A stretch of DNA of 56,312 nt from Saccharibacillus alkalitolerans (lineage in GTDB: Bacteria; Bacillota; Bacilli; Paenibacillales; Paenibacillaceae), in assembly GCF_011090185.1 (NCBI RefSeq), contig NZ_JAAFGS010000014.1:1-56312 (forward strand), in the 5' to 3' direction. Positions 8,529 to 19,987 of the stretch are shown one piece after another (the stretch's first letter is position 1; every line of letters starts with the position of its first letter). The position numbers were made by a program, and so were the translations under genes. The notes beneath the pieces are model-generated. The model did not search any database, was not told the origin of the DNA, and worked only from the letters and a program-made list of their open reading frames with translations.

Positions 8529-8897
8529 TTACTTCTTCTTGTTCGCTACAGTACGACGAGGACCTTTACGAGTACGAGCATTCGTTTTCGTACGTTGTCC
8601 GCGTACCGGCAATCCACGACGATGACGGATACCGCGATAAGATCCGATCTCGATCAGACGTTTGATGTTCAGAGACACTTCGCGACGCAGGTCGCCCTCT
8701 ACCTTCACATTAGCGTCGATCGTTTCACGCAGCTTGCTTACCTCATCCTCAGTCAGATCGCGAACACGAGTGTCCGGGCTGATTCCTGTTTGGCTCAGGA
8801 GTTTTTGGGAAGTTGTTTTACCAATCCCGAAGATATAAGTCAAGGCGATCTCAACGCGTTTGTCACGTGGCAAATCCACACCAGCAATACGAGCCAT
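8529..8897 (-). CDS. rpsM: 30S ribosomal protein S13
   Basis: Full-length S13 (122 aa), which lies in the small-subunit head and forms bridges to the large subunit. The N-terminus [14 protein letters not shown] and the motif [18 protein letters not shown] are diagnostic, followed by a basic tail ending VANKKK that approaches the P-site tRNA. The start at 8897 follows AGAAGGGGGTGTAGCGTA. It follows rpmJ by 21 bases. Confidence 0.98.
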   Translation of the reverse strand: MARIAGVDLPRDKRVEIALTYIFGIGKTTSQKLLSQTGISPDTRVRDLTEDEVSKLRETIDANVKVEGDLRREVSLNIKRLIEIGSYRGIRHRRGLPVRGQRTKTNARTRKGPRRTVANKKK

Positions 8898-8918
8898 TAC
8901 GCTACACCCCCTTCTAAT

Positions 8919-9140
<222 letters not shown>

Positions 9141-9356
9141 TTACTTGCGGTAAGTAATACGGCCGCGAGTCAGATCGTAAGGCGATAACTGTACGACCAC
9201 TTTATCTCCCGTCAGAATACGGATAAAGTGCATGCGCAGCTTCCCGGAAACGTGAGCGAGAATTTGATGACCGTTCTCGAGTTCCACCTTGAACATCGCA
9301 TTCGGCAGCGGTTCGATAACCACGCCTTCGATTTCAATGACATCTTCCTTGGCCAC
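9141..9356 (-). CDS. infA: Translation initiation factor IF-1
   Basis: IF-1 occupies the ribosomal A site during initiation. The single S1/OB-fold domain shows the family signatures [23 protein letters not shown] and [14 protein letters not shown] choose a GTG start at 9356, giving 71 residues beginning [18 protein letters not shown] is placed seven bases before it, against one base before the ATG at 9362 that overlaps the upstream stop (ATGA). B. subtilis IF-1 begins MAKDDVIE at the same point. The protein is cytoplasmic. Confidence 0.95.
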   Translation of the reverse strand: MAKEDVIEIEGVVIEPLPNAMFKVELENGHQILAHVSGKLRMHFIRILTGDKVVVQLSPYDLTRGRITYRK

Positions 9357-9358
9357 AA

Positions 9359-9667
9359 TCATTCTCCTTTCTGCTTAGCATTCTGTGCGTCGGATTCCAT
9401 AAATACGTTCACTGCATGACGCAGCTTCGCATTCGTAACCCTGCCGCTCTCCTGCAAACTGTTTACGACTTCGCTGCTGATCGTCGTCTGGGGCTCGAGG
9501 TGCAGCGGATTTTTTTTCTTCGGACGATCAAACTTGCGCTTGTGTCCGTCCGCGATCCAAATACCCTGATCCTCGTCAAGCCTTACGACCACCGCTGCCT
9601 GACCGGCATCGCGGCCTTTCCGGATCTTCACGAGTTGACCGATCTGCAGGGGATGTTCCTTTTTCAA
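9359..9667 (-). CDS. KOW-domain RNA-binding protein (YbzG-like)
   Basis: A small protein of about 102 residues with an N-terminal KOW-like segment ([20 protein letters not shown]) like that of eukaryotic and archaeal L14e, plus a basic middle. Bacillus carries a homologue (ybzG) at the same place between map and infA; its role is unknown. Start choice: AGGTGAT precedes a TTG at 9667 with ideal spacing, while an in-frame GTG at 9676 abuts the map stop and overlaps that ribosome site, so I prefer the TTG. The gene ends at 9359 with a TGA overlapping an ATG just ahead of infA. Confidence 0.85.
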   Translation of the reverse strand: MKKEHPLQIGQLVKIRKGRDAGQAAVVVRLDEDQGIWIADGHKRKFDRPKKKNPLHLEPQTTISSEVVNSLQESGRVTNAKLRHAVNVFMESDAQNAKQKGE

Positions 9668-9676
9668 GTGTATCAC

Positions 9677-10429
9677 CTACGCGCCCAATTTTGTGAAAAT
9701 TTCCAGTCCGTCTTTCGTCACCGCCACCGTATGCTCGAAGTGAGCGCACAGCGAACCGTCCACCGTAACGACGGTCCAGTTATCTTCCAGCGTCCGAACT
9801 TGTCTTCCGCCGAAGTTAACCATCGGTTCGATGGCCAGCACCATACCGGGTTTGAGCAGCGGACCGCGGTCTTCGATGCCGTAATTCGGTATGTTCGGTT
9901 CTTCATGCAGGTTCCGGCCGATGCCGTGACCGACGAATTCGCGAACGACCGACATTCCCGACTCTTCGATATATCGCTGAATCGCATGCGAAATGGTAAA
10001 CAGACGCACATCCGGCTTTACATGTGCCAGTCCTGCGTACAGGGAGCCTTCCGTAACGTCCAGCAGCCGCTGGGCTTCATCGGAAATGCGCCCTACCGGG
10101 TACGTCCAAGCGGAATCGCCATGGTAACCGCGGTACTGCGCGCCGATATCGATTGAGACGATATCGCCTTCCCGAAGCTTGCGCTCGCTGGGGAATCCGT
10201 GAACCAGCTGGTCGTTGACCGACGCACATATGCTGGCCGGAAAACCATTATAGCCTTTGAAAGACGGCACCGCATCCTGGCTGCGGATGGTTGCGTCGGC
10301 AAGCCGGTCGAGTTCGGCCGTCGTAACGCCCGGCTCGATCGCTTTAGCCAACACACGGTGAGTCTCAGCCACAATCCGTCCCGCTTCTCTCATAAAGCCG
10401 AGCTCCGTTTCGGACTTGCAAATGATCAT
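9677..10429 (-). CDS. map: Methionine aminopeptidase, type I
   Basis: Removes the initiator methionine from nascent proteins. The 250-residue product is a type Ia enzyme without an N-terminal extension. Metal-ligand regions are present: [19 protein letters not shown] (two aspartates), [12 protein letters not shown] (histidine) and [10 protein letters not shown] (glutamate), with the last glutamate near the C-terminus. It begins six bases past adk and is followed by the KOW gene, the usual secY-adk-map arrangement. Confidence 0.98.
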   Translation of the reverse strand: MIICKSETELGFMREAGRIVAETHRVLAKAIEPGVTTAELDRLADATIRSQDAVPSFKGYNGFPASICASVNDQLVHGFPSERKLREGDIVSIDIGAQYRGYHGDSAWTYPVGRISDEAQRLLDVTEGSLYAGLAHVKPDVRLFTISHAIQRYIEESGMSVVREFVGHGIGRNLHEEPNIPNYGIEDRGPLLKPGMVLAIEPMVNFGGRQVRTLEDNWTVVTVDGSLCAHFEHTVAVTKDGLEIFTKLGA

Positions 10430-10434
10430 TACAG

Positions 10435-11100
<666 letters not shown>

Positions 11101-11168
11101 TTACCCATGCCTAACAGCACAAAAGGCGCCGGGCGAGCGCATGGAGTCGGACCCGTCCGGAACCTGAG

Positions 11169-12467
11169 CTATTTATTGATAAAACCTTTATAGTGCCGTT
11201 TAATCAGCTGGCTTTCAATCGTCTTCATCGTATCCAGCGCAACCCCGACGACGATCAGCAGCGAAGTGCCGCCGATTTGAACCGACTGCGGAAGACCGGA
11301 TAACGAACCGAATGCGATTGGAAGCAGAGAAATTACGGTGAGGAATAACGCGCCGGTAACGGTGAGACGCGACATCACGCGAGTGATGTACTTCTCGGTC
11401 GCCTTACCCGGGCGAACTCCAGGAATGTAACCGCCGTTTTTCTTCATGTTCTCCGCCATCTGCTGCGGATTGATCTGCACGAAGGTGTAGAAGAACGTGA
11501 AGCCGATAATCATGATCGCGTACAGGACCATGCCGAGCGGCTGACTGTAGTTCAGGTTTTGCTGCACCCATTCCGCCCACGCGTACGTCGACCAGAAGTT
11601 TGCAAGAATAACCGGGAACTGCAGCAGAGATACGGCAAAGATAACCGGGATGACACCCGCAGCGTTGACTTTCAACGGAATGTGAGTGTTTTGACCGCCG
11701 TACATTTTATTGCCGACGACCCGCTTCGCATATTGGACCGGAACTTTCCGGATCCCCTGCTGAATAAAGATAACACCGACAATGATCAGGATCAAGACAA
11801 GAACGATAATCACGGTTTTCATCACGTTCAGGAACGTTTGACCGTCCACGATGAAATCGGATTGAGCCGTTGTCGAGATATAGCCTGGAATGTTTGCGAC
11901 GATCCCGGCAAAGATCAGAATCGAAATCCCGTTGCCGATGCCTTTTTCCGTGATCTGCTCGCCCATCCACATCAGGAGGGACGTACCGGCAGTCAGGACA
12001 ATGGCAATCAGGATGTAGTCGACGGTCGTAGCGTTCGGGATCATTTCCGCATTATAAATGCGGTTGAAGCCGATCGCCGTGGCGAACGCCTGGATCAAAC
12101 CCAGAACAATGGTGCCGTATCGAGTGACCTGCGCCAGCTTTTTCTTTCCGTGTTCGCCTTGTTTGGACCACTCGGTGAATTTCGGAATGACATCCATCGA
12201 CAGCAGCTGTACGATGATCGATGCCGTTACGTACGGATAGATGCTGAGTGCGAAGATCGAGAACTGCATGAGCGCCCCTCCGGAGAAGGTGTTCAGCAGC
12301 CCCATCAACTGGCTGCCGGCCTCGTTGGCCGACTGGAGTACGTCCGTGTTGACTCCCGGAACCGGGATGAACGTACCGATACGGTAGATAACCAGAACCA
12401 TCAACGTAAACAGAATCCGTTTACGGAGGTCTTCGACCCGCCATATATTCTTCAGGGTGTTGAACAT
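11169..12467 (-). CDS. secY: Preprotein translocase subunit SecY
   Basis: The 432-residue channel subunit of the Sec translocon has ten expected membrane helices. Recognisable parts include IFALSIYPYVTASIIVQLL in the second helix region and GYIPGVRPGKATEKYI in a cytoplasmic loop. The start ATG at 12467 shares its A with the rplO stop (TAATG), and the ribosome site GAGGTGATC lies inside the end of rplO, pointing to translational coupling. Confidence 0.98.
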   Translation of the reverse strand: MFNTLKNIWRVEDLRKRILFTLMVLVIYRIGTFIPVPGVNTDVLQSANEAGSQLMGLLNTFSGGALMQFSIFALSIYPYVTASIIVQLLSMDVIPKFTEWSKQGEHGKKKLAQVTRYGTIVLGLIQAFATAIGFNRIYNAEMIPNATTVDYILIAIVLTAGTSLLMWMGEQITEKGIGNGISILIFAGIVANIPGYISTTAQSDFIVDGQTFLNVMKTVIIVLVLILIIVGVIFIQQGIRKVPVQYAKRVVGNKMYGGQNTHIPLKVNAAGVIPVIFAVSLLQFPVILANFWSTYAWAEWVQQNLNYSQPLGMVLYAIMIIGFTFFYTFVQINPQQMAENMKKNGGYIPGVRPGKATEKYITRVMSRLTVTGALFLTVISLLPIAFGSLSGLPQSVQIGGTSLLIVVGVALDTMKTIESQLIKRHYKGFINK

Positions 12468-12907
12468 TAGATCACCTCGGTTTTACCGCCGGCAGCCTCG
12501 ATTTTCTCCACCGCAGATTGAGAGAACTTGCTTGCTTTAACAGTCAGTTTCACCGTCACGTTACCGTTGCCGAGGATTTTGATGCCGCTCTTCGTATCTT
12601 TTACGATACCTTGTTCCTTCAGCAGCTCAGGAGTAACTTCCGTGTTTTCTGCAAAGTTGTTCAGCTCTTCGATGTTCACGATGGCATATTCTTTACGGGT
12701 CGGATTAACAAATCCGCGTTTAGGCAAGCGACGATACAGCGGGTTCTGGCCGCCTTCGAAGCCTGGACGAACACCGCCGCCGGAACGAGCGTTTTGGCCT
12801 TTATGACCGCGTCCGGCTGTTTTACCCGTACCGCTACTCGTACCGCGACCGATGCGTTTGCGCTCTTTAGTCGAACCCGGAGCTGGAGAAAGCTCATGTA
12901 ACTTCAT
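12467..12907 (-). CDS. rplO: 50S ribosomal protein L15
   Basis: The 146-residue L15 begins [18 protein letters not shown] with the typical glycine-rich [19 protein letters not shown] that follows. I use the ATG at 12907, ten bases after GGAGGTG; a GTG at 12919 lies inside that ribosome site. It precedes secY with a one-base overlap. Confidence 0.98.
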   Translation of the reverse strand: MKLHELSPAPGSTKERKRIGRGTSSGTGKTAGRGHKGQNARSGGGVRPGFEGGQNPLYRRLPKRGFVNPTRKEYAIVNIEELNNFAENTEVTPELLKEQGIVKDTKSGIKILGNGNVTVKLTVKASKFSQSAVEKIEAAGGKTEVI

Positions 12908-12965
12908 CGTTCGTTGCACCTCCTTGATTCATTCTATTGATTCGCTTCTGACGAAGCGATTGGAT

Positions 12966-13151
12966 TTAAGCTTCGATTTCTTTTACGGAAACCAGGTGCT
13001 TGACTTGGTTTACCATACCGCGGATCGCAGCGTTGTCGTTTTGTACAACGACCTGGTTCGTTTTACGCAGTCCCAGCGTGTTGACGGTCGTGCGTTGGTT
13101 TTTCGGACGTCCGATCAGGCTGCGTACGAGGGTGATTTCCAATTTAGCCAT
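12966..13151 (-). CDS. rpmD: 50S ribosomal protein L30
   Basis: A 61-residue L30 with the family core [20 protein letters not shown]. The start at 13151 follows AAGGAGGGAAAAGCA. It lies between rpsE and rplO in the spc order; the 58 bases before rplO hold only its ribosome-binding region. Confidence 0.97.
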   Translation of the reverse strand: MAKLEITLVRSLIGRPKNQRTTVNTLGLRKTNQVVVQNDNAAIRGMVNQVKHLVSVKEIEA

Positions 13152-13164
13152 TGCTTTTCCCTCC

Positions 13165-13665
13165 TTAGCCTCTCAGTTCTTCGACGGATTTACCGCGAAG
13201 CTTCGCCACATCTTCGGCACGCTTCAAGCGGGACAATCCTTCCAAAGTCGCGTTGACCATGTTCATGGAGTTCGAAGAACCCAGGGATTTTGTCAAGATG
13301 TCGCCTACGCCTGCAAGCTCCAGTACTGCACGTACCGGACCGCCGGCGATAACGCCTGTACCTTCGGATGCCGGTTTCAGCAGTACGCTGCCCGCTCCGA
13401 ATTTACCTGTAATCGGGTGAGTGATCGTCGTTCCGACGAGAGGAACGTGGATCATGTTTTTCTTGGCATCTTCGATACCTTTACGGATCGCGTCCGGAAC
13501 TTCTCCGGCTTTACCGATTCCGGCTCCAACGTTGCCTTGACCGTCGCCCACGACAACCAGTGCGCTGAAGCTGAAACGGCGTCCGCCCTTTACAACCTTC
13601 GCTACGCGGTTGATGTGTACAACGCGTTCCGTCAGTTCTCCTACAGTGCTCATATCTACACGCAA
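13165..13665 (-). CDS. rpsE: 30S ribosomal protein S5
   Basis: S5 lies at the mRNA entrance and influences decoding accuracy. The N-terminal double-stranded-RNA-binding-like domain includes [21 protein letters not shown] set a TTG start at 13665, eight bases after AAAGGAGG, giving 166 residues beginning [16 protein letters not shown], which lines up with the B. subtilis N-terminus; the frame continues to 13746 inside rplR. The loop KVVKGGRRF, where spectinomycin-resistance changes occur, looks wild type. Confidence 0.96.
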   Translation of the reverse strand: MRVDMSTVGELTERVVHINRVAKVVKGGRRFSFSALVVVGDGQGNVGAGIGKAGEVPDAIRKGIEDAKKNMIHVPLVGTTITHPITGKFGAGSVLLKPASEGTGVIAGGPVRAVLELAGVGDILTKSLGSSNSMNMVNATLEGLSRLKRAEDVAKLRGKSVEELRG

Positions 13666-13690
13666 GTCGTTAACCTCCTTTTGTCTCGGT

Positions 13691-14059
13691 TTAGAATTCC
13701 AGTCCGGCTTCGCGGGCTGCGTCGGCCAGTGCTTGAATCCGTCCATGGTAGAGGTATCCTCCGCGGTCGAAAACGACTACGGTGTGACCTTTTTCCTTAG
13801 CGCGGTTCGCGACCAGGGTGCCGACTTTACGGGCAGCTTCAACGTTGCCGCCGTTTGTGATTTCGCTTTTCAGCTCTTTGTCCATTGTCGAGGCGGAAAC
13901 GATGGTTACACCGTTCACGTCATCGATCAGCTGGGCATAGATGTGTTTCTCCGAACGGTATACGTTCAGACGAGGACGCTCAACCGTACCTTGAATTTTC
14001 TTGCGCACGCGCAAGTGTCTTTTCAAGCGAGCTTTATTTTTATCACCTTTGGTAATCAT
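13691..14059 (-). CDS. rplR: 50S ribosomal protein L18
   Basis: L18 (122 aa) binds 5S rRNA in the central protuberance. Typical segments are [20 protein letters not shown] and the C-terminal [20 protein letters not shown]. The ATG at 14059 follows AAGGAGTG; an in-frame GTG at 14071 lies within that ribosome site. Confidence 0.97.
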   Translation of the reverse strand: MITKGDKNKARLKRHLRVRKKIQGTVERPRLNVYRSEKHIYAQLIDDVNGVTIVSASTMDKELKSEITNGGNVEAARKVGTLVANRAKEKGHTVVVFDRGGYLYHGRIQALADAAREAGLEF

Positions 14060-14137
14060 GACTACTTTCACTCCTTCCCATCTGCTTATTAAGCAGCTTC
14101 ACATGAGCAAGCTAAGGGTAATGCGAAGGAAAGCGGC

Positions 14138-14680
14138 TTATTTCTTCTTGCCGGCTTTACCTTCCTTACGGATAATGCGTTCGCCTTCGTACTTGATCCC
14201 TTTGCCTTTATACGGCTCAGGTTCACGTACCGAACGGATTTGAGCAGCATAAGCGCCTACGCGCTCTTTATCGATTCCGCGAACGATGATCTTCGTGTTC
14301 GAAGGAACTTCGAACTCGATGCCCGATTCCGGCGTGATTTCGACCGGATGGGAGTAACCTACGTTCAGGACGATTTTCTCTCCGGACTTGCTGGCACGGT
14401 ATCCGACCCCGACCAGTTCAAGCGACTTCGAGAAGCCCTCCGTTACACCACTTACCATGTTGTTGACAACGCTGCGGGTCGTGCCGTGAAGGGAACGATG
14501 CTCTTTGTTGTCGGAAGGACGTTCTACCGTAATTGTGTTGCCTTCCACCGTTACTTTCATATCTCTATGAAGTTCACGAGTGAGGGTACCTTTAGGGCCT
14601 TTGACCGTAATCACCGTGTTGTTCAGTGTTACTTCAACGCCGCCCGGTACTTCGATTGGTTTGCGACCAATACGCGACAT
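14138..14680 (-). CDS. rplF: 50S ribosomal protein L6
   Basis: L6 (180 aa) lies near the factor-binding site. It begins [15 protein letters not shown] and shows the C-terminal signature [17 protein letters not shown] followed by a lysine-rich end. The start at 14680 follows AAGGAGGTGCAACACAC. The next gene, rplR, starts 78 bases downstream. Confidence 0.98.
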   Translation of the reverse strand: MSRIGRKPIEVPGGVEVTLNNTVITVKGPKGTLTRELHRDMKVTVEGNTITVERPSDNKEHRSLHGTTRSVVNNMVSGVTEGFSKSLELVGVGYRASKSGEKIVLNVGYSHPVEITPESGIEFEVPSNTKIIVRGIDKERVGAYAAQIRSVREPEPYKGKGIKYEGERIIRKEGKAGKKK

Positions 14681-14711
14681 GTGTGTTGCACCTCCTTGTG
14701 TTCTGACGTAA

Positions 14712-15110
14712 TTACCAAACGTAGCAGATTACTTCGCCGCCGGCTTTCGCCTGACGAGCTTCTTTATCGGTCATAACTCCCTTGGACGTGGAGATGATCG
14801 CGATACCCAGACCGCCCAGTACGCGAGGAACTTCGTTGCTCTTCGTGTACACGCGCAGACCCGGCTTACTGATTCTTTTCAGACCAGTGATAACGCGCTC
14901 GTTGTTTTGTCCGTATTTCAGGAAGATACGGATGATGCCCTGCTTGTTATCCTGTACGAATTCCGCGTCACGGATAAAACCTTCGCGTTTCAGGATCTCA
15001 GCAATTTGCTTTTTCATCGCGGAAGCCGGCATTTCGACTTTCTCGTGACGAACCACGTTCGCGTTGCGAATACGTGTAAGCATATCTGCAATCGGATCGG
15101 ACATAGTCAT
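14712..15110 (-). CDS. rpsH: 30S ribosomal protein S8
   Basis: S8 (132 aa), a primary 16S rRNA binder in the central domain. It begins [18 protein letters not shown] and ends [11 protein letters not shown], both standard. A GGAGG lies ten bases before the ATG at 15110. In other bacteria S8 represses its own operon by binding spc mRNA; no copy of that target is obvious here. Confidence 0.98.
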   Translation of the reverse strand: MTMSDPIADMLTRIRNANVVRHEKVEMPASAMKKQIAEILKREGFIRDAEFVQDNKQGIIRIFLKYGQNNERVITGLKRISKPGLRVYTKSNEVPRVLGGLGIAIISTSKGVMTDKEARQAKAGGEVICYVW

Positions 15111-15143
15111 AATGTGTGAACCTCCTTCCTTCTTATGCGGTAA

Positions 15144-15329
15144 TTACCAGCTTGCTTTTTTCACGCCAGGGATCTGGCCTTTATAAGCCAATTCGCGGAA
15201 GCAAATACGGCAGATTTTGAACTTTTGCAATACCGAGTGTGGACGACCGCAACGCTCGCAGCGCGTGTATGCACGCACTTTGAATTTAGGTGTACGTTGC
15301 TGTTTAACTTTCATCGAAGTTTTTGCCAC
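15144..15329 (-). CDS. rpsZ: 30S ribosomal protein S14, zinc-binding type Z
   Basis: The 61-residue type Z S14 carries C24-x-x-C27 and C40-x-x-C43, a complete zinc ribbon. The start is GTG at 15329, ten bases after GGAGGTG, giving [19 protein letters not shown]. The frame continues to 15380 but that part has no family match. Confidence 0.96.
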   Translation of the reverse strand: MAKTSMKVKQQRTPKFKVRAYTRCERCGRPHSVLQKFKICRICFRELAYKGQIPGVKKASW

Positions 15330-15401
15330 TTTAGCCTGACACCTCCTGGATAGTTTCGGAAGAACAGGGTCATGGATCATGGCCCTAGATACTGGCCGAT
15401 A

Positions 15402-15944
15402 TTATTTTGCGAAAGGCATTCCGAGACCGGCGAGAAGTTCGCGGCCCTCTTCGTCTGTTTTCGCAGTCGTAACGATAACGATATCCATACCGCGGACTTT
15501 GTCCACTTGATCGTATTGGATTTCTGGGAAGATAAGCTGTTCTTTCAGACCCAGTGTGTAGTTGCCGCGGCCGTCGAAGGCTTTGTTGGATACACCCTGG
15601 AAGTCACGTACGCGCGGAAGCGCAACGTTGAACAGTTTGTCGAGGAACTGGTACATGCGCTCGCCGCGCAGCGTTACCTTCGTTCCGATCGGCATGTTCT
15701 CACGCAGTTTAAAACCTGCGATCGATTTTTTAGCGCGAGTGATGACCGGTTTTTGGCCGGCGATTTGCTCGAGCTCGGCTACTGCGGTGTCGAGAACTTT
15801 GGAGTTGGATACGGCTTCGCCGACACCCATGTTGATGACAACCTTCTCCAGTTTCGGAACCTGCATTACCGTTGTATAGTTGAACTTCTGCATCAGAGCA
15901 GGAGTGCTTTCGTTCAAATAACGTTCTTTCAGTCTTGTTACCAT
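15402..15944 (-). CDS. rplE: 50S ribosomal protein L5
   Basis: L5 (180 aa) binds 5S rRNA and contacts the P-site tRNA. Typical segments are [17 protein letters not shown] and the C-terminal [19 protein letters not shown]. The start at 15944 follows AAGGAGGTTCATCTTTC. It sits between rplX and rpsZ. Confidence 0.98.
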   Translation of the reverse strand: MVTRLKERYLNESTPALMQKFNYTTVMQVPKLEKVVINMGVGEAVSNSKVLDTAVAELEQIAGQKPVITRAKKSIAGFKLRENMPIGTKVTLRGERMYQFLDKLFNVALPRVRDFQGVSNKAFDGRGNYTLGLKEQLIFPEIQYDQVDKVRGMDIVIVTTAKTDEEGRELLAGLGMPFAK

Positions 15945-15976
15945 GAAAGATGAACCTCCTTTCCAAAAAAATGATA

Positions 15977-16333
15977 TTATTCGATGATTTCTCCGGAACG
16001 TTTCGCAACGCGCACTTTTTTGCCGTTGTCCAGCGTCTTGTAACCTACACGGGTTACTTTGCCGCCGTCTTTCGGGTCAACGTGCATTACGTTGGACACG
16101 TGGATCGAAGCTTCCTGCTCCACGATTCCGCCTTGCGGGTTCGCTTGGCTAGGCTTCTGGTGTTTTTTCACCATGTTCACGCCTTCGACCAGCACGCGGT
16201 TCTCACGCGGATAAGCTGCAATGACACGGCCTTTTTTGCCTTTGTCTTTACCGCTGATCACGATTACGACATCGTCTTTTTTCACGTGAAGTTTGTTGTT
16301 GTGGGATTCCAGAACTTTTTTCACTCTTGCCAT
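15977..16333 (-). CDS. rplX: 50S ribosomal protein L24
   Basis: L24 initiates large-subunit assembly and sits near the exit tunnel. The KOW motif [17 protein letters not shown] is near residues 22-38. I use the ATG at 16333 (118 aa, [11 protein letters not shown]), seven bases after AGGAGGTG; a GTG at 16342 falls within that ribosome site. Confidence 0.97.
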   Translation of the reverse strand: MARVKKVLESHNNKLHVKKDDVVIVISGKDKGKKGRVIAAYPRENRVLVEGVNMVKKHQKPSQANPQGGIVEQEASIHVSNVMHVDPKDGGKVTRVGYKTLDNGKKVRVAKRSGEIIE

Positions 16334-16389
16334 TAGGTACACCTCCTATGACTTACCGGCCGGGCCGACAAGAAAATCGTGCATGTCTA

Positions 16390-16758
16390 TTAGATAACTT
16401 CCGGTGCCAAGGAAACGATTTTCATGAAGTCCTTGTCGCGAAGTTCACGGGCAACTGGTCCGAAGATACGCGTACCGCGAGGGCCGCGATCGTCTCTTAC
16501 TACAACCGCTGCGTTTTCGTCGAATGCGATGTAAGATCCGTCTTTACGACGTACCGAACGCTTCGTACGAACGACTACCGCTTTAACTACGTCGCCTTTT
16601 TTGACAACGCCCCCTGGTGTTGCTTGTTTTACCGAGCACACGATCAGGTCGCCGATGTTAGCTGTGCGACGTCCCGTACCACCGAGTACGCGGATGCACA
16701 TCAGTTCCTTCGCACCGGAGTTATCGGCTACAGCCAAACGAGTAAATGGTTGAATCAT
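16390..16758 (-). CDS. rplN: 50S ribosomal protein L14
   Basis: L14 (122 aa), at the subunit interface, begins [20 protein letters not shown] and contains [20 protein letters not shown]. The start at 16758 follows AAAGGAGGACATTCAGA. Gene order rpsQ-rplN-rplX is standard. Confidence 0.98.
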   Translation of the reverse strand: MIQPFTRLAVADNSGAKELMCIRVLGGTGRRTANIGDLIVCSVKQATPGGVVKKGDVVKAVVVRTKRSVRRKDGSYIAFDENAAVVVRDDRGPRGTRIFGPVARELRDKDFMKIVSLAPEVI

Positions 16759-16796
16759 TCTGAATGTCCTCCTTTCGGACGAGCTTTATCGTTCAA

Positions 16797-17063
16797 TTAG
16801 ATGATGATCGCTTTTTCAGTGACTGCTGCCAGTCTCCAGCGCTTGTCTTTGGACAGCGGGCGAGTTTCAACGATTCTTACCGTATCGCCGATTTTCGCTT
16901 CGTTGTTTTCGTCATGCGCTTTGAATTTCTTCGTCGACTTGATGCGTTTATGGTACAGATCATGTTTTTTGTAAGTTTCTACAGCAACAACGATCGTTTT
17001 GTCCATCTTATCGCTCACGACTTTACCTACCAGCACTTTACGCGAGTTGCGTTGTTCGGTCAT
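16797..17063 (-). CDS. rpsQ: 30S ribosomal protein S17
   Basis: S17 (88 aa), a primary 16S rRNA binder, shows [20 protein letters not shown] and [20 protein letters not shown]. The start at 17063 is preceded by AAGGAGGCTAACC. It follows rpmC by 53 bases. Confidence 0.98.
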   Translation of the reverse strand: MTEQRNSRKVLVGKVVSDKMDKTIVVAVETYKKHDLYHKRIKSTKKFKAHDENNEAKIGDTVRIVETRPLSKDKRWRLAAVTEKAIII

Positions 17064-17116
17064 GGTTAGCCTCCTTCCTAAATAACGGGTTCACAGACCC
17101 GGAGGGTTCAAAAGAA

Positions 17117-17317
17117 TTACGAAGTAATTCCGAGTTCTCTTTGACGCAGAACCGTTTTGGCACGAGCGATTTCCTTGCGGACTACGCTGATGCGAGTCGG
17201 GTTATCGAGCTGACCGGTAGCGAGCTGAAAGCGCAGGTTAAAGAGTTCTTCTTTAAACCCGGAAACCTTCTGTTCGATCTCGGCAGTGGTCAGATCACGC
17301 AGTTCCTTAGCCTTCAT
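17117..17317 (-). CDS. rpmC: 50S ribosomal protein L29
   Basis: L29 (66 aa) sits near the exit tunnel, at a docking site for signal recognition particle and trigger factor. It begins [18 protein letters not shown] and contains [14 protein letters not shown]. The ATG at 17317 overlaps the end of rplP by 11 bases and has GGGTGGTG ahead of it, so translation is probably coupled. A frame extension to 17341 is not used in the family. Confidence 0.96.
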   Translation of the reverse strand: MKAKELRDLTTAEIEQKVSGFKEELFNLRFQLATGQLDNPTRISVVRKEIARAKTVLRQRELGITS

Positions 17318-17741
17318 TTGCTTCACCACCCAATTCTTCACGTTTCACAAACTTAGTTTTGACAGGCAGTTTGTGAGCAGCAAGGCGCATCGCTTCGCGA
17401 GCGATTTCTTCCGATACACCGGCAAGTTCAAACATGATCTTACCCGGTTTTACGACCGCTACCCATCTTTCAACGTTACCTTTACCGCTACCCATCCGGA
17501 CCTCGAGAGGCTTTTGAGTGATCGGCTTGTCAGGGAAAATTTTGATCCAGACTTTACCGCCCCGTTTGATGTAACGGGTCATGGCGATACGTGCCGCTTC
17601 GATTTGACGGTTCGTGATCCACGAAGGTTCAGTCGCTTGCAGGCCGAATTCGCCGAAGTTCAGTTCAGTACCGCCTTTAGCACGACCGGCCATGCTGCCG
17701 CGTTGCTGTTTACGGTGTTTTACACGTTTAGGTACCAACAT
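17307..17741 (-). CDS. rplP: 50S ribosomal protein L16
   Basis: L16 (144 aa), which organises the A-site tRNA region, begins [17 protein letters not shown] and contains [20 protein letters not shown]. The start at 17741 follows GGAGGCAACTAATC, with the ribosome site overlapping the rpsC end. Its last codons overlap rpmC. Confidence 0.98.
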   Translation of the reverse strand: MLVPKRVKHRKQQRGSMAGRAKGGTELNFGEFGLQATEPSWITNRQIEAARIAMTRYIKRGGKVWIKIFPDKPITQKPLEVRMGSGKGNVERWVAVVKPGKIMFELAGVSEEIAREAMRLAAHKLPVKTKFVKREELGGEANEG

Positions 17742-17743
17742 GA

Positions 17744-18409
17744 TTAGTTGCCTCCTTCCTGAGCAGCTTGTTTCTTAGCTGGCGGAAGAATCTCTCCACG
17801 ATAGATCCATACTTTAACGCCGATACGACCGTAAGTCGTGTGCGCTTCAGCAGTACCGTAGTCGATGTCGGCACGCAGGGTATGAAGTGGAACAGTTCCT
17901 TCGCTGTAGCCTTCAGAACGCGCGATTTCAGCGCCGCCGAGACGTCCGCTAACCGCAGTCTTGATTCCTTTAGCGCCTGCACGCATTGTTCTTTGGATCG
18001 ATTGTTTCAGCGCACGACGGAACGATACACGACGTTCCAGCTGTTGTGCGATGCTTTCTGCGACCAGAACAGCGTCCAGTTCTTGGTTCTTGATTTCCGC
18101 GATGTTGATGTGTACTTTTTTGCCGCCCGAAATCTTCGTGATTTCACCGCGCAGTACCTCAACTTCAGCGCCGCCACGTCCGATTACCATACCCGGCTTA
18201 GCCGTATGGATCGTTACGTTAACGCGATTTGCCGCTCTTTCGATTTCAATCTTGGAGACAGCGGATTCTTTCAGCTTTGCTTTCAGGTATTCGCGAATTC
18301 TCACGTCTTCCATCAGCAGGGTGCCGAAATCTTTGCCAGCGTACCATTTGGATTCCCAGTCACGGATGATCCCTACGCGGAGTCCGACCGGATTTACTTT
18401 TTGTCCCAC
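17744..18409 (-). CDS. rpsC: 30S ribosomal protein S3
   Basis: S3 (221 aa) lies at the mRNA entry channel and contributes helicase activity. The KH domain signature [13 protein letters not shown] lies near residues 73-85, and the C-terminal half includes [20 protein letters not shown]. It begins [13 protein letters not shown] after AAGGAGGGACACGT. It follows rplV by 12 bases. Confidence 0.98.
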   Translation of the reverse strand: MGQKVNPVGLRVGIIRDWESKWYAGKDFGTLLMEDVRIREYLKAKLKESAVSKIEIERAANRVNVTIHTAKPGMVIGRGGAEVEVLRGEITKISGGKKVHINIAEIKNQELDAVLVAESIAQQLERRVSFRRALKQSIQRTMRAGAKGIKTAVSGRLGGAEIARSEGYSEGTVPLHTLRADIDYGTAEAHTTYGRIGVKVWIYRGEILPPAKKQAAQEGGN

Positions 18410-18421
18410 ACGTGTCCCTCC

Positions 18422-18754
18422 TTACTTTTCAGATACAGCCACAGTGATATGGCTGGTGCGTTTGTTGATCCGGCTTGCGCGTCCCATAGCCCGAGGGCGG
18501 AAACGTTTAAGAGTCGGTCCTTGGTTTACGTAAACCTGCGAAATCACCAGTTTGTTTACGTCCATCGAATGATTGTGCTCTGCGTTAGCGATTGCCGAGT
18601 TCAGCAGTTTCTCCAGGATCGGGGATGCCGCTTTTGGCGTGTGACGCAGGATAGCGATTGCTTCGCCCACTTGTTTGCCGCGGATCAGATCAGCGACCAG
18701 CTGCGCTTTACGCGGAGCGATGCGGGAATATTTCAAATGCGCTTGTGCTTCCAT
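18422..18754 (-). CDS. rplV: 50S ribosomal protein L22
   Basis: L22 (110 aa) lines the exit tunnel with a long beta hairpin. It starts [19 protein letters not shown]; the hairpin region near residues 80-95 reads [19 protein letters not shown]. That region, where macrolide-resistance changes arise, looks ordinary. A GGAGGTTATGATAGA site precedes 18754. Confidence 0.98.
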   Translation of the reverse strand: MEAQAHLKYSRIAPRKAQLVADLIRGKQVGEAIAILRHTPKAASPILEKLLNSAIANAEHNHSMDVNKLVISQVYVNQGPTLKRFRPRAMGRASRINKRTSHITVAVSEK

Positions 18755-18793
18755 TCTATCATAACCTCCCTTCGGACTTTACTTCGGTCCGTT

Positions 18794-19072
18794 TTAGCGT
18801 CTTGTTTTCTTGTCGTCGTCGGTGTGGCCTTTGTAAGTACGCGTCGGCGCGAACTCACCCAGTTTGTGTCCGACCATGTCTTCCGTTACGTATACCGGCA
18901 CGTGTTTGCGACCGTCATAAACGGCGAAAGTGTGTCCGATGAATTGTGGGAAGATCGTGGAGCGTCTGGACCAAGTTTTGATAACGGCCTTTTTGCTGGC
19001 TTCGTTCATTACTTCTACCTTTTTGAGCAGGTATCCGTCAATGAAAGGGCCTTTTTTGAGACTGCGTGTCAT
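18794..19072 (-). CDS. rpsS: 30S ribosomal protein S19
   Basis: S19 (92 aa) in the small-subunit head begins [18 protein letters not shown] and contains [20 protein letters not shown]. The start at 19072 follows AAGGGAGGACTACAATCG. It lies 70 bases after rplB. Confidence 0.98.
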   Translation of the reverse strand: MTRSLKKGPFIDGYLLKKVEVMNEASKKAVIKTWSRRSTIFPQFIGHTFAVYDGRKHVPVYVTEDMVGHKLGEFAPTRTYKGHTDDDKKTRR

Positions 19073-19142
19073 CGATTGTAGTCCTCCCTTCAGCTGGCTT
19101 GTTCCATAACCCTAGCCGGCGAAGCAATGCGGGATAAGCGCA

Positions 19143-19973
19143 TTACTTCGTGCGGCGACGGATGATGTATTGATCCGAAGATTTGTTTTTCTTGCGAGTT
19201 TTGTAGCCCAGTGTCGGTTTGCCCCAAGGAGACAGCGGGGACTTACGTCCGATCGGAGCACGGCCTTCACCACCACCGTGTGGGTGATCGTTCGGGTTCA
19301 TGACTACGCCGCGGACTTCAGGGCGTTTGCCCAACCAGCGGTTACGTCCTGCTTTACCGATCTTCACGAGTTCGTGGTCCTGGTTGCCTACCGAACCGAT
19401 TGTGGCGCGGCAAACTTTCAGTACGCGGCGAACTTCGCCCGAAGACAGGCGGATCGATACGTAACGCTCTTCTTTACCCAGCAGTTGAGCTTCTGTGCCG
19501 GCAGCGCGAACCATTTGTCCGCCTTTGCCCGGTTTCAACTCGATGTTGTGGATAACTGTACCTACCGGAATATTTTCCAGCGGCAGCGCGTTACCGATTT
19601 TGATGTCTGCATCAGGACCGGAGAAGATCGTGTCGCCAACTTTCAGACCTTTAGGCGCCAGGATGTAGCGCTTTTCGCCGTCCGCATAGTTGATCAATGC
19701 AATGTTCGAAGTCCGGTTCGGATCGTATTCGATCGTAGCAACGCGGCCTGGAATTCCATCCTTGGTCCGCTTGAAGTCGATAATCCGGTATTTACGTTTG
19801 TGTCCGCCGCCTTGGTGACGAACCGTAATTTTACCTTGGTTGTTGCGGCCCGCTTTGTTGTACAGCGGCGCCAGCAGCGATTTCTCCGGCTGGTTCGTGG
19901 TGATTTCTTCGAACGTCGACACGCTCATCGCGCGGCGGGCCGGGGATGTCGGTTTATACTTTTTGATTGGCAC
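19143..19973 (-). CDS. rplB: 50S ribosomal protein L2
   Basis: L2 (276 aa), needed for peptidyl transferase assembly and subunit joining. The N-terminus [18 protein letters not shown] and the conserved [19 protein letters not shown] with its functional histidine are present. The start at 19973 follows AAGGAGGGAAACCAACG. Length is standard. Confidence 0.99.
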   Translation of the reverse strand: MPIKKYKPTSPARRAMSVSTFEEITTNQPEKSLLAPLYNKAGRNNQGKITVRHQGGGHKRKYRIIDFKRTKDGIPGRVATIEYDPNRTSNIALINYADGEKRYILAPKGLKVGDTIFSGPDADIKIGNALPLENIPVGTVIHNIELKPGKGGQMVRAAGTEAQLLGKEERYVSIRLSSGEVRRVLKVCRATIGSVGNQDHELVKIGKAGRNRWLGKRPEVRGVVMNPNDHPHGGGEGRAPIGRKSPLSPWGKPTLGYKTRKKNKSSDQYIIRRRTK

Positions 19974-19987
19974 GTTGGTTTCCCTCC